Shown: positions 49,952-58,290 of the stretch, in pieces | How positions within the stretch are numbered: the first letter of the stretch is position 1 | How the letters are laid out: every line of letters begins with the position of its first letter | The notes under the pieces: generated by a model | The model's input: the letters and a program-made list of their open reading frames with translations, nothing else | Databases searched by the model: none | Told to the model about the DNA's origin: nothing | From: Methyloversatilis discipulorum | Lineage (GTDB): Bacteria; Pseudomonadota; Gammaproteobacteria; Burkholderiales; Rhodocyclaceae | Direction: 5' to 3' | Assembly: GCF_000527135.1 (NCBI RefSeq) | Contig: NZ_AZUP01000001.1 | Coordinates: forward strand, 124,001 to 188,000 | DNA: 64,000 bases | Position numbers and translations under genes: made by a program

Positions 49952-50016
49952 GAAGGGCGGGCGTGGTGGTGTTCGATGTGCAACGGATGCGAGGTTAGCA
50001 CCGGCAGCCGACGGCG

Positions 50017-50038
50017 ACCGTTACCGGCCGGTAACGGT
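50017..50038. repeat. Perfect 22-bp palindrome at the end of the LysR gene
   Basis: ACCGTTACCGG directly abuts its exact reverse complement CCGGTAACGGT. It covers the last codons and stop of the LysR gene and lies 66 bases before the rhomboid start. No T-run follows on either strand, so it fits a protein-binding site better than a terminator. Confidence 0.6.
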
Positions 50039-50944
50039 TTCATCTGCGCCGGGCCGGAAGTCGGCGAAGCGATCGGCCAGGAAGTCGACGAAGGCGCGTA
50101 CCCGCGCCGACAGCTGGTGGTGCGGCGGCCAGATGGCGTGGATGTCGGCCGCGGTGCCGGCCCAGGGTTCGAGCAGGCGCAGCAGCTGGCCGTCGCGCAG
50201 GTGCGGCGCGATGTCCCACTCCGAGCGCAGCAGGATGCCGTGACCGTCCAGCGCCCAGTCCACCGCGATTTCGCCGTGATTGGTGCCGAGCGGCCCGGCC
50301 ACCTTCACCTTCACTTCGCGCGTGCCGTCGGACAGTACCCAGGTGTTGAAGGCGTCGTCGCTCTCGCGGATGACAATGCAGCGGTGCGCGCGCAGCGCCT
50401 GTGGCGAGTCCGGCGCGCCGAATGCGGCCACATAGGACGGCGCCGCGCACAGCAGCCTGCGGTTGCGGGCGATGCGTCGCGCATGCACGTGGGTGTCGGG
50501 CGGGGGACCGAAGCGGATCGCCAGATCCATGCCGTGACTCTCCAGTTCGAGCGGGCGGTCGGTCAGGTGCAGTACGACCTCGACTTCGGGCCAGCGCCGG
50601 GCGAACTCCGACACTGCCGGCGCCAGGTGACGGCGGCCGAAACCGAAGGTCGCGTTGATGCGCAGCAGGCCGCTCGGCACGGCCCGGCTGGCGGCGAGGG
50701 AGCGTTCGAGCGCATCGATGTCGCGCAGGATGCGTTCGCCTTCCTCCAGATAGCGTTCGCCCTCGGCGGTCAGACTGACCCGGCGCGTCGTGCGGTTGAG
50801 CAGGCGCACGCCGAGCCGTGACTCCAGTGCGGCCAGCCGCCGGCTCACCGCGGGCGGCGTCACGCCCAGCTGCTGGGCGGCTGCGGCGAGGCTGGGCTGG
50901 CGGGCCAGTGTGCTGAAGAAGAGCAGGTCGGCAGCGTCTTTCAT
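50021..50944 (-). CDS. LysR-family transcriptional regulator
   Basis: A 307-residue regulator. The N-terminal helix-turn-helix is plain (LLFFSTLARQPSLAAAAQQLG, then TPPAVSRRLAALESRLGVRL, then RTTRRVSLTAEGERYLEEG), followed by a substrate-binding domain of the CrgA/DsdC-like group (SHGMDLAIRFG, VDWALDGHGILLRSEWD). ATG is the complement of 50942-50944. It is divergent from a TauE-type permease gene with a perfect inverted repeat between them, so it probably controls both. The inducer is unknown. Confidence 0.92.
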   Translation of the reverse strand: MKDAADLLFFSTLARQPSLAAAAQQLGVTPPAVSRRLAALESRLGVRLLNRTTRRVSLTAEGERYLEEGERILRDIDALERSLAASRAVPSGLLRINATFGFGRRHLAPAVSEFARRWPEVEVVLHLTDRPLELESHGMDLAIRFGPPPDTHVHARRIARNRRLLCAAPSYVAAFGAPDSPQALRAHRCIVIRESDDAFNTWVLSDGTREVKVKVAGPLGTNHGEIAVDWALDGHGILLRSEWDIAPHLRDGQLLRLLEPWAGTAADIHAIWPPHHQLSARVRAFVDFLADRFADFRPGADETVTGR

Positions 50945-50959
50945 TGATGCTTCTGAAAG

Positions 50960-50987
50960 CAATGATCGTTTGAATTTACGATCATTG
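50960..50987. promoter_or_regulatory. Perfect inverted repeat between LysR and TauE genes (candidate operator)
   Basis: CAATGATCGT (50960-50969) and ACGATCATTG (50978-50987) are exact reverse complements around TTGAATTT. The element is AT-rich against its surroundings and centred in the 66-base divergent spacer, as expected of a LysR-type operator. Confidence 0.7.
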
Positions 50988-51010
50988 TAGTTATCGGTGC
51001 ACTGAATAGC

Positions 51011-51787
51011 ATGTCGCCATCGATACCCTTCTGTTTCGCGATGGCTGTCCATGACCTCCTGATCACGCTGCCGCTCGGCGCCGCGCTCGGCTTCTTCGGC
51101 GGGCTGTTCGGCATCGGTGGCGGCGTCATCGCCATTCCGCTGCTGGCGCTCGCCTTCGGCATGGACCAGGCGCTGGCCCAGGGCACGGCGCTGGTGATGA
51201 TGGTGCCCAACCTGCTCGTCGGCTGGTGGCGCTACCAGCGCCGGCACCCGGTGCCGATCCGGCGCGTGCTGGCGATTGCCGCGGTGGCCACCGGCACCAC
51301 CGCCGTGACCGCCCATTTCGCGGCGCGGCTGGACCCGACCCTGTTGCGCGTGCTGTTCGGCGGCTTCATGGCGGCGCTGTCGGTGTCGCTGCTGTGGCGC
51401 TCGGCGCCGTCGGCACAGAGCGCTGCACCACGGCCGCGCGACGCGCTGATTCCGCTGGTCGGCGTGGTCGGCGGCAGCAGCATGGGCCTGCTCGGCGTCG
51501 GTGGCGGGCTGGTCGCGACACCGCTGTTTGTGCGCCTGTTCGGCCAGCGGCAGACGGTGGCGCAAAGCCTCGCGCTGGCGCTGGTGACGCCCAGCGCCGT
51601 CGTCGCGCTGGCCAGCTACGCCCAGGCGCACAAGGTGGACTGGAGCATGGGGCTGCCGCTGGCCGCCGGCGGCCTGTTCACGGTGGCGGCCGGCGTTGCG
51701 CTCGCTCACCGACTACCGGAGCGGCAGATGCAGAAGCTGTTCGCGCTGCTGCTGATGGCGACTGCGCTTGCGATGACCCTGCGATAA
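51011..51787 (+). CDS. TauE/SafE-family membrane permease
   Basis: A 258-residue inner-membrane protein with about eight helices. Each half begins with the family repeat: GFFGGLFGIGGGVIAIPLL near the N-terminus and GGSSMGLLGVGGGLVATPLF in the middle. The family exports or imports sulfite, sulfonates and other organic anions. ATG 51011 is the first start; ATG 51041 (MAVHDLL) gives a more typical N-terminus, and neither has a clear ribosome site. Divergent LysR gene suggests induction by its substrate. Confidence 0.87.
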   Translation: MSPSIPFCFAMAVHDLLITLPLGAALGFFGGLFGIGGGVIAIPLLALAFGMDQALAQGTALVMMVPNLLVGWWRYQRRHPVPIRRVLAIAAVATGTTAVTAHFAARLDPTLLRVLFGGFMAALSVSLLWRSAPSAQSAAPRPRDALIPLVGVVGGSSMGLLGVGGGLVATPLFVRLFGQRQTVAQSLALALVTPSAVVALASYAQAHKVDWSMGLPLAAGGLFTVAAGVALAHRLPERQMQKLFALLLMATALAMTLR

Positions 51788-51798
51788 GGGGCGCCGGC

Positions 51799-52425
51799 TC
51801 AGCCCTCGAAACTGCTGCGGTCGAGCACGTCGCCGACCAGCTCCAGCCGCAGCAGCGGGTCACGCATTTCCATTAGCCGCTGCTTGTCGTCCGGCTGCAG
51901 CGGCAGCAGTTCGCACCAGCGGTTGGCGACCCAGCCGGCGTCGTCGAAATGCTTCGGCGTATCCGACGGCGTGAATTCGGAGGCGGTCAGCGCGTCGAGT
52001 ACGCGCACCAGTGCGGCTGCGACGTAGGTCAGGTCGGGCGGCACCGCGCAGGGCGGGTCGGCCGGAATGTCCTCGACGTCGGCCATCCACAGGCCATGCG
52101 GCGTCTGCGAACTGGCGGTCACGCGAAAGCGCGTGCTGCCGCGGGTGAAGATTTCGTACAAGCCGGGCTGCGGCTGCGCGAAGTGGGTGATCACCGCCCG
52201 CGTACCGACAGCGTGGAAGCGCTCGGGTGCGGGCATGCCCGCACGCATCACTTCGTTGCCCTGGATCAGCGACACGACGCCGAAGGGCGTGCCGGCGCGG
52301 TGGCACTTCTTGATCATGTCGAGGTAGCGCACCTCGAAGATGCGCAGCGGCAGCAGGCCGTCCGGAAACAGCACGGTGCCCAGCGGGAACAGCGGAATGG
52401 CTTGGTCGGTCAGCGTGGTGGTCAT
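51799..52425 (-). CDS. LON substrate-binding domain protein
   Basis: A 208-residue stand-alone Lon N-terminal-like protein, without ATPase or protease domains. The start AIPLFPLGTVLFPDGLLPLRIFE and the segments CHRAGTPFGVVSLIQG and HAVGTRAVITHF identify it. Such proteins are found widely in proteobacteria; their role is unknown but may involve binding unfolded peptides. Its ATG overlaps the stop of the upstream DUF6279 gene (ATGA), so the two are coupled. Confidence 0.9.
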   Translation of the reverse strand: MTTTLTDQAIPLFPLGTVLFPDGLLPLRIFEVRYLDMIKKCHRAGTPFGVVSLIQGNEVMRAGMPAPERFHAVGTRAVITHFAQPQPGLYEIFTRGSTRFRVTASSQTPHGLWMADVEDIPADPPCAVPPDLTYVAAALVRVLDALTASEFTPSDTPKHFDDAGWVANRWCELLPLQPDDKQRLMEMRDPLLRLELVGDVLDRSSFEG

Positions 52426-53297
52426 GAGCGGGCCTGCTGGGTGGTCGGTGCGCGGCAGGTGATGCCGTCGAGTTCGGCGGCGAAGCTGGAAACCTCGCGC
52501 TGCAGGTGCCGGCGTTGCGCGTCGGTCAGCGATGCCGACAGTTCGCTCAGCGCCTGCGCTGCGCGCGCCCGGTTGTCGCGGAAGGCCTGGGCGTAGCCCG
52601 GCGTCCAGTGTCTTTCGGGTGCGACGAACATCGCTTCGAGTTCGCGTCTGAACGTGTCCGGCGCCAGATCGGTGCGCGCCAGCAGATCGGCCATCGCGGC
52701 CTGCCAGCGGCGCCGGCTTTCCAGACTGTCGTCGCTGCGGCTGCGCACCTCGCGCGCCCAGCGGTCGACGATGTCGCGCTGTTCCGGCGTGAGCCGGCCG
52801 ATCCAGTTCTCGATCCGTTCGCGCAGCCGCGTGCTGCGCTCGCGCACGATGTCTTCCGCAGGCGGCTCGACCCAGTCTTTCACGTATTCGCGGGTATTGC
52901 GTTCGAAGCGACGCTTCAGTGCGGCGATCTGCTCCGGCTTTGCGCCGGCGACCAGCGGCCCGATTTCGCGCGCCGCTTCGCTGGCGGCGGTGCGGGCGAA
53001 ACCGAGCACAGTGTCGATGTGGGCGTCGATGCGCGCCACGTCGGCGCCGGCGCGCAGATCGGCATCGACCTGCCTCAGCCAGCCGGCGTAACCCGGCAGC
53101 TGGCTGCTGCAGTGCCAGTCCACCCAGCGCGTCAGCGCCGGCTGCACGGCGGCGCGCTGCGTGCTGTCCAGCGGCAGGTAATCGTCCAGTCGCCAGGCGA
53201 TCAGCCGGTCGAGCTGGTTGTAGCCGACCTGCACCATGCTGCAGGCGGCCAGCAGCACGGCACTCAACAGCAGCAGGGGACGTCGCCAGTCGGTCAT
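52422..53297 (-). CDS. DUF6279-type lipoprotein
   Basis: A 291-residue lipoprotein with the lipobox LLAAC after a short hydrophobic helix, followed by VGYNQLDRLIAWRLDDYLPL, characteristic of DUF6279. The rest is helical and rich in Arg and Glu (RERSTRLRERIENWIGRLTPEQ, LTDAQRRHLQREVSSFAAEL). Function unknown. I chose the ATG at 53297 because longer versions would bury the signal sequence. It is divergent from the peptide transporter gene and coupled to the LON-domain gene. Confidence 0.85.
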   Translation of the reverse strand: MTDWRRPLLLLSAVLLAACSMVQVGYNQLDRLIAWRLDDYLPLDSTQRAAVQPALTRWVDWHCSSQLPGYAGWLRQVDADLRAGADVARIDAHIDTVLGFARTAASEAAREIGPLVAGAKPEQIAALKRRFERNTREYVKDWVEPPAEDIVRERSTRLRERIENWIGRLTPEQRDIVDRWAREVRSRSDDSLESRRRWQAAMADLLARTDLAPDTFRRELEAMFVAPERHWTPGYAQAFRDNRARAAQALSELSASLTDAQRRHLQREVSSFAAELDGITCRAPTTQQARS

Positions 53298-53406
53298 TGC
53301 GATATCGGGAAGGTGGATGCGTGTTTCTGAACAGGATTCGAGCAGAACGCACTCTAGACCCGTATCGCGGCCGCGGGTTCGTGCGAAACCTTTTTCCGCC
53401 GGCCTG

Positions 53407-53435
53407 CTCACAGAGCGGACGCCGCCCCCTACAAT
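53407..53435 (+). promoter_or_regulatory. Candidate promoter giving a leaderless transcript for the peptide transporter
   Basis: CTCACA (53407-53412), a 17-base spacer and TACAAT (53430-53435). Transcription would start about 7 bases later, at the ATG of the next gene (53443), leaving no room for a ribosome site. Confidence 0.5.
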
Positions 53436-53442
53436 CGCGCCC

Positions 53443-55620
53443 ATGACCCGACCGCGCCTGTCGATCCGCTCCCTGCGCCGCCTGCTGGCCTTGTCGTCGA
53501 CGCTGCTGCTGGCCGCCTGTGGCGAGGTGTGGAACGACCCCTACCCGGCGGCGGAAAGCGGGCAGAACATCCTCTACACCGCCTTCACCGACCGCCCTAA
53601 GCACCTCGATCCGGTGCAGTCGTACAGCGAGAACGAAATCACTTTCACGGCGCAGATCTACGAAGCGCCGCTGCAGTACCACTATCTGAAGCGCCCGTTC
53701 GAACTGGTCACCGCGACCGCCGAGGCAATGCCGCTGCCACGCTTCTTTGATGCATCGGGCCGCGAGCTGCCAGCCGATGCACCGGCCGCCGACATCGCCG
53801 AGTCGGTGTATGAGATCCGCATCAAGCCGGGCATCCGCTACCAGCCCCACCCGGCGCTGGCGCGCGACGAGGCGGGCCACTACCTCTATCACGAGGGCGG
53901 CCCCGGCGAGCGGCGCACGCTGTACGACTTCGAGCGCACCGGTACGCGCGAGCTGGAAGCCGCCGACTACCTCTATCAGATCAAGCGGCTGGCGCACCCC
54001 GGGCTGCACTCGCCGGTGTTCGGTCTGATGAGCGACTACATCGTCGGCCTGAAGGAATATGGCGATACGCTGAAGGCGGCGGCGAAGACCTTGCCGCCCG
54101 GCCAGTGGCTGGACCTGCGCAAGTACGACCTGGCCGGCGTCGAGCTGGTCGACCGTCACACCTACCGCATTCGGCTCAAGGGCAAGTACCCGCAATTCCT
54201 GTACTGGCTGGCCATGCCCTTCTTCGCGCCGGTGCCGTGGGAGGCCGACCGCTTCCACGCGCAGCCGGGCATGGCCGAGCGCAACCTGACGCTGGACTGG
54301 TACCCCATCGGCACCGGCCCCTACATGCTGAGCCAGAACGATCCGAACGCGCGCATGGTGCTGACGCGCAACCCGAATTTCCGCGAGGAGACCTATCCCT
54401 GCGAGGGCGAGGCGGGCGACCGCGAGGCCGGGCTGCTGGCCGACTGCGGCAAGCGTCTGCCGCTGGTCGAGCAGATCGTGTTCACCCGCGAGAAGGAGCA
54501 GATTCCTTACTGGAACAAGTTCCTGCAGGGCTATTACGACGCCTCCGGCATCAGTTCCGATTCCTTCGATCAGGCGGTGCAGTTCGGCCAGACCGGCGAG
54601 GTGAACCTGAGCGACGACATGAAGGCGCAGGGCATACGGCTGCAGACCTCGGTGTCGACCTCGACCATGTATATGGGCTTCAACATGCTCGACCCGATGG
54701 TCGGCGGCATGAGCGAGCGCGGGCGCAAGCTGCGTCAGGCGATCGGCATCGCGCTCGATCAGGAGGAGTTCATTTCCATCTTCCAGAACGGCCGCGGCTT
54801 GCCGGCGCAATCGCCGCTGCCGCCCGGCATCTTCGGCTATCGCGACGGGCGCGAAGGCATGAATGCCTATATGTACGACTGGGTGGATGGCGAGCCGCGG
54901 CGCAAGTCGATCGATACGGCGAAGGCGCTGCTGGCCGAAGCGGGCTGGCCGGGCGGGCGCGATGCGAAGACCGGCGAGCCGCTGGTGATCAACCTCGACA
55001 CCACCGGCACCGGCCTCGGCAGCAAGGCGCGCATCGACTGGCTCACCAAGCAGTTCGACAAGCTGGGCGTGCAGCTGGTGGTGCGCAGCACCGACTACAA
55101 CCGTTTCCAGGACAAGATACGCAAGGGCGCCGCCCAGCTCTTCTTCTGGGGCTGGAACGCCGACTACCCGGATCCGGAGAACTTCCTCTTCCTGCTCTAC
55201 GGCCCGCAATCGAAGGTGAAGGTGCAGGGCGAGAACGCGGCCAATTACGAGAGCGCCGAATTCGACCGGCTGTTCGAGCGGATGAAGGCGATGGACAACG
55301 GCCCCGAGCGCCAGGCCATCCTCGACCGCATGCTCGAAGTGCTGCGCCACGATGCGCCCTGGGTGTGGGGCTACCACCCGAAGAGCTACGGCCTCGAACA
55401 CAGCTGGGTGTTCAATCGCAAGCCGTCGACCGTGGCTAACAACACGATGAAATACACCCGCATCGACCCGGCGCTGCGCGAGACGAAGCGCGCCGAATGG
55501 AACCGCCCGGTGCGCTGGCCGCTGTTCGCCTTCGCCGCGCTGCTGCTCGCGCTGGTGTGGCCGGCATGGCGCCACTGGAAGCGCTCGGAACAGGCGCGCG
55601 CAGTGGGGGCGGGCACATGA
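53443..55620 (+). CDS. Family 5 extracellular solute-binding lipoprotein (peptide ABC transporter)
   Basis: A 725-residue SBP_bac_5 protein. After a lipobox (LLLAAC) comes the segment PKHLDPVQSYSENEITFTAQIYE, the family start, and later DWYPIGTGPYMLSQNDPNARMVL and GWNADYPDPENFLFLLYGP. It is longer than most peptide-binding proteins and unusually carries a hydrophobic helix near residues 690-712 followed by a basic tail, so it may be anchored at both ends. It is first of a Yej/Opp-like operon and its stop overlaps the first permease start. Ligand, probably peptides, is inferred. Confidence 0.88.
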   Translation: MTRPRLSIRSLRRLLALSSTLLLAACGEVWNDPYPAAESGQNILYTAFTDRPKHLDPVQSYSENEITFTAQIYEAPLQYHYLKRPFELVTATAEAMPLPRFFDASGRELPADAPAADIAESVYEIRIKPGIRYQPHPALARDEAGHYLYHEGGPGERRTLYDFERTGTRELEAADYLYQIKRLAHPGLHSPVFGLMSDYIVGLKEYGDTLKAAAKTLPPGQWLDLRKYDLAGVELVDRHTYRIRLKGKYPQFLYWLAMPFFAPVPWEADRFHAQPGMAERNLTLDWYPIGTGPYMLSQNDPNARMVLTRNPNFREETYPCEGEAGDREAGLLADCGKRLPLVEQIVFTREKEQIPYWNKFLQGYYDASGISSDSFDQAVQFGQTGEVNLSDDMKAQGIRLQTSVSTSTMYMGFNMLDPMVGGMSERGRKLRQAIGIALDQEEFISIFQNGRGLPAQSPLPPGIFGYRDGREGMNAYMYDWVDGEPRRKSIDTAKALLAEAGWPGGRDAKTGEPLVINLDTTGTGLGSKARIDWLTKQFDKLGVQLVVRSTDYNRFQDKIRKGAAQLFFWGWNADYPDPENFLFLLYGPQSKVKVQGENAANYESAEFDRLFERMKAMDNGPERQAILDRMLEVLRHDAPWVWGYHPKSYGLEHSWVFNRKPSTVANNTMKYTRIDPALRETKRAEWNRPVRWPLFAFAALLLALVWPAWRHWKRSEQARAVGAGT

Positions 55621-56594
55621 TCGCCTACATCATCCGCCGCCTGCTCTATGCCATCCCGATCCTGATCGGCGTGAACCTGATCACTTTCGTGCTGTTCTTC
55701 GTCGTCAATTCGCCGGACGACATGGCGCGCATGCAGCTCGGCGCCAAGCGGGTGACGCCGGAGGCGATCGAGAAATGGAAGGCCGAGCGCGGCTACGACC
55801 GGCCGCTGGTGTGGAACGCCAATGCGGCAGGACTGGCGAAGGCGACCGACACGATACTGTTCGACAAATCGATGCGCATGTTCGTGTTCGATTTCGGCCG
55901 CGCCGACGACGGCCGCGACATCGCGCTGGAGATCGGCAACCGCATGGGGCCCAGTCTGGCCATCGCGATACCGACCTTCCTGCTCGGCCTGTTCGTCACC
56001 GTCAGTTTTGCGTTGCTGCTGGTGTTCTTCCGCAACACCGCGCTCGACGTCGGCGGCGTCGTGCTGTGCGTCGCGGCGATGTCGATCTCCGGCCTGTTCT
56101 ACATCATCGGCGGCCAGTATCTGGTCAGCAAGGTGTGGAATCTGGTGCCGATTTCCGGCTACGCGCCGGGGCTGGACGCCGGCAGGTTCCTGATACTGCC
56201 GGTGCTGATCAGCGTGGTCGGCGGCATCGGTTCGTCGGCGCGCTGGTACCGCACGCTCTTTCTCGAAGAGATCAACAAGGACTACGTGCGCACCGCCCGC
56301 GCCAAGGGGCTGTCGGAACTGCGCGTGCTGTTCCGCCACGTGCTGAAGAACGCGATGATCCCCATCCTGACCGGTGTGGTCGTCGTGATTCCGCTGCTGT
56401 TCATGGGCTCGCTGCTGCTGGAAAGCTTCTTCGGCATTCCCGGTCTGGGCAGTTACACGATAGACGCGATCAATTCGCAGGACTTCGCGGTCGTGCGCTC
56501 GATGGTGTTCATCGGCTCGGTGCTCTACATCGTCGGCCTGCTGCTGACCGACATTTCGTACACGCTGGTCGATCCGCGCGTGAGGCTCAAATGA
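55617..56594 (+). CDS. Peptide ABC transporter permease 1 (OppB/DppB/YejB family)
   Basis: A 325-residue inner-membrane permease. The opening MIAYIIRRLLYAIPILIGVN is the YejB/DppB start, and the ATPase-contacting EAA loop is ARAKGLSELRVLFRHVLKNA followed by FFGIPGLGSYT. About six helices. ATG 55617 overlaps the preceding stop (ATGA). A hairpin-rich block of 247 bases separates it from its partner permease. Confidence 0.93.
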   Translation: MIAYIIRRLLYAIPILIGVNLITFVLFFVVNSPDDMARMQLGAKRVTPEAIEKWKAERGYDRPLVWNANAAGLAKATDTILFDKSMRMFVFDFGRADDGRDIALEIGNRMGPSLAIAIPTFLLGLFVTVSFALLLVFFRNTALDVGGVVLCVAAMSISGLFYIIGGQYLVSKVWNLVPISGYAPGLDAGRFLILPVLISVVGGIGSSARWYRTLFLEEINKDYVRTARAKGLSELRVLFRHVLKNAMIPILTGVVVVIPLLFMGSLLLESFFGIPGLGSYTIDAINSQDFAVVRSMVFIGSVLYIVGLLLTDISYTLVDPRVRLK

Positions 56595-56841
56595 CGGCCC
56601 CCACGCTCACTTCGTTCGCTCAAGAGGACCGGCTTCAGACAGCCGGTCCGTTCGGCCGGCACGGCGCAATGCGCCGCGAATTCCCGGCCTCACCCCCCCC
56701 AGGGGGCTGCGCTCATCCACGGTCCGCTTTGCACAGCCGACCGGTTGCGCGGGCGGCGAGCAGTGCTCGCCGAAACCCCCGCTACACCCCTTGGGGCGGC
56801 CCCGCGGGCGGCGCGATGGCGCGGCTGTCGTTGGAGGGCGC
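56595..56841. repeat. Hairpin-rich intergenic block related to the nuoE-nuoF insertion
   Basis: It begins with CCCCCACGCTCACTTCGTTC, matching the nuoE-nuoF insert at 20 of 23 positions over the shared segment, and also shares a run of C followed by AGGGGGCT. Hairpins include GACCGGCT/AGCCGGTC (56627-56648), GGCGCA/TGCGCC and GGCGAGCA/TGCTCGCC. No gene is visible; the open frame through it lacks family similarity. Confidence 0.6.
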
Positions 56842-58290
56842 ATGATCTTCAAACCCGTGTTGCTATGGTCCGACCTCCTGCTCTGGTCGCTGGTCGCCGG
56901 TGCCGTGGTGCTGGCCCTCTACTGCCGCAGTCAGGACTACCTGCGCCGTGCCTGGCGCCGGGTCGGCGAGTCGTCGGCCGCGATGGCGTCGGTCACCGTG
57001 CTGGCGGTATTCGTCGCGGTCGGCCTGCTCGATTCGCTGCACTACCAGCCGCGCCTGCCGGCGAAGGAGGGCAGCAGCGAAATCCAGTACGCACCGGAGG
57101 TGCTGTCGGCCCTCGATGCACTGTTCGCCGACCTCAGGCTGAACAACGAAAAGACCTATTCGGCGCCGCTGGCCACGCACGGCTTCGCCAAGGAGACGAT
57201 GGAGCGCGACGGCGTGCAGACGCGCGATTATCCGCGACTGGTGTTCGGCGGCGCGCACCTGGACGAGCTGTCGCAGCACGACGCCGATCTGCGCAGCCGC
57301 GCGCTTTCGGGCGCGCTCAAGGGGGCGCTGCTGTGGGCGGCCTTTACCGGCGTCGTCGTCGGCCTGCTCGCGCTCGCGCAGCGGCGCAGTTACGCCGACA
57401 CCTGTCGCGCGGTGTGGCGACCAAGGCGATCGGCCGAGCGGCCGATCGCCTGGCGCGCCGTCTTCGTCACCGCCGCCGTGCTCTGTGTGCTCGGCGGCGT
57501 CATCGCCGCCTGGGCCGACGGCTACCACGTGTTCGGCACCGACAAGGTCGGGCAGGACGTGCTCTATTTGTCGCTGAAGTCGGTGCGCACCGCGCTGCTG
57601 ATCGGCACGCTGACCACGCTGGTGACGCTGCCGCTGGCGATCGCGCTCGGCCTGATCGCCGGCTTCCGCGGCGGCTGGTGGGACGACGCGATCCAGTACC
57701 TCTACACGGTGCTGAACTCCATCCCGGGCGTGCTTCTGATCGCCGCCATGGTGCTGATGATGCAGGTGATCATCGACACCCATCCGGAGTGGTTCGAGAC
57801 GGCCGCCGAACGTGCCGATGCGCGGCTGCTGGCGCTGTGCTTCATCCTCGGTCTGACCTCCTGGACCGGCCTGTGCCGGCTGCTGCGCGCCGAGACGCTG
57901 AAGCTGCGCGAGCTCGATTACGTGCAGGCGGCGCGTGCCTTCGGTGTCAGCGACGCGCGCATCATGGCGCGCCACGTGCTGCCCAATCTGATGCACATCG
58001 TGCTGATCGCGCTGGTGATGGATTTCTCCGGCCTGGTGCTGTCGGAGGCCGTGCTGTCCTACATCGGCATCGGCGTCGACAGCTCGATGAACAGCTTCGG
58101 CACGATGATCAACGCCGCGCGGCTGGAGCTGTCGCGCGAGCCGGTCGTGTGGTGGTCGCTGGCCGCCGCCTTCGTGCTGATGCTGGCACTGGTGCTCGCC
58201 GCCAACCTGTTCGCTGACGCGGTGCGCGACGCCTTCGATCCGCGCTTCCAGTGGCGGGCGCGCCGCACGCTGCGGAGGGCTGCCGCATGA
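56842..58290 (+). CDS. Peptide ABC transporter permease 2 (OppC/DppC/YejE family), extended N-terminus
   Basis: A 482-residue permease with the C-terminal transport domain typical of OppC/YejE (HVFGTDKVGQDVLYLSLK, ARAFGVSDARIMARHVLPN, LSEAVLSYIGIGV). About 200 residues precede it, with two early helices, a charged loop and another helix before FGTDKVGQD; many family members have a much shorter N-terminus. TTGGAGGG before ATG 56842 is a good ribosome site. Its stop overlaps the ATPase start. Confidence 0.91.
   Translation: MIFKPVLLWSDLLLWSLVAGAVVLALYCRSQDYLRRAWRRVGESSAAMASVTVLAVFVAVGLLDSLHYQPRLPAKEGSSEIQYAPEVLSALDALFADLRLNNEKTYSAPLATHGFAKETMERDGVQTRDYPRLVFGGAHLDELSQHDADLRSRALSGALKGALLWAAFTGVVVGLLALAQRRSYADTCRAVWRPRRSAERPIAWRAVFVTAAVLCVLGGVIAAWADGYHVFGTDKVGQDVLYLSLKSVRTALLIGTLTTLVTLPLAIALGLIAGFRGGWWDDAIQYLYTVLNSIPGVLLIAAMVLMMQVIIDTHPEWFETAAERADARLLALCFILGLTSWTGLCRLLRAETLKLRELDYVQAARAFGVSDARIMARHVLPNLMHIVLIALVMDFSGLVLSEAVLSYIGIGVDSSMNSFGTMINAARLELSREPVVWWSLAAAFVLMLALVLAANLFADAVRDAFDPRFQWRARRTLRRAAA

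Noticed and set aside
49952..50016. LexA/SOS site before the rhomboid-dinB unit
   Set aside because: No CTGT-N8-ACAG or similar palindrome is present in this stretch.
51799..55575. 1258-codon open frame on the minus strand covering LON, DUF6279 and transporter genes
   Set aside because: Only its last 208 codons (LON-domain protein) are real; the rest overlaps verified genes and has no recognisable domain.
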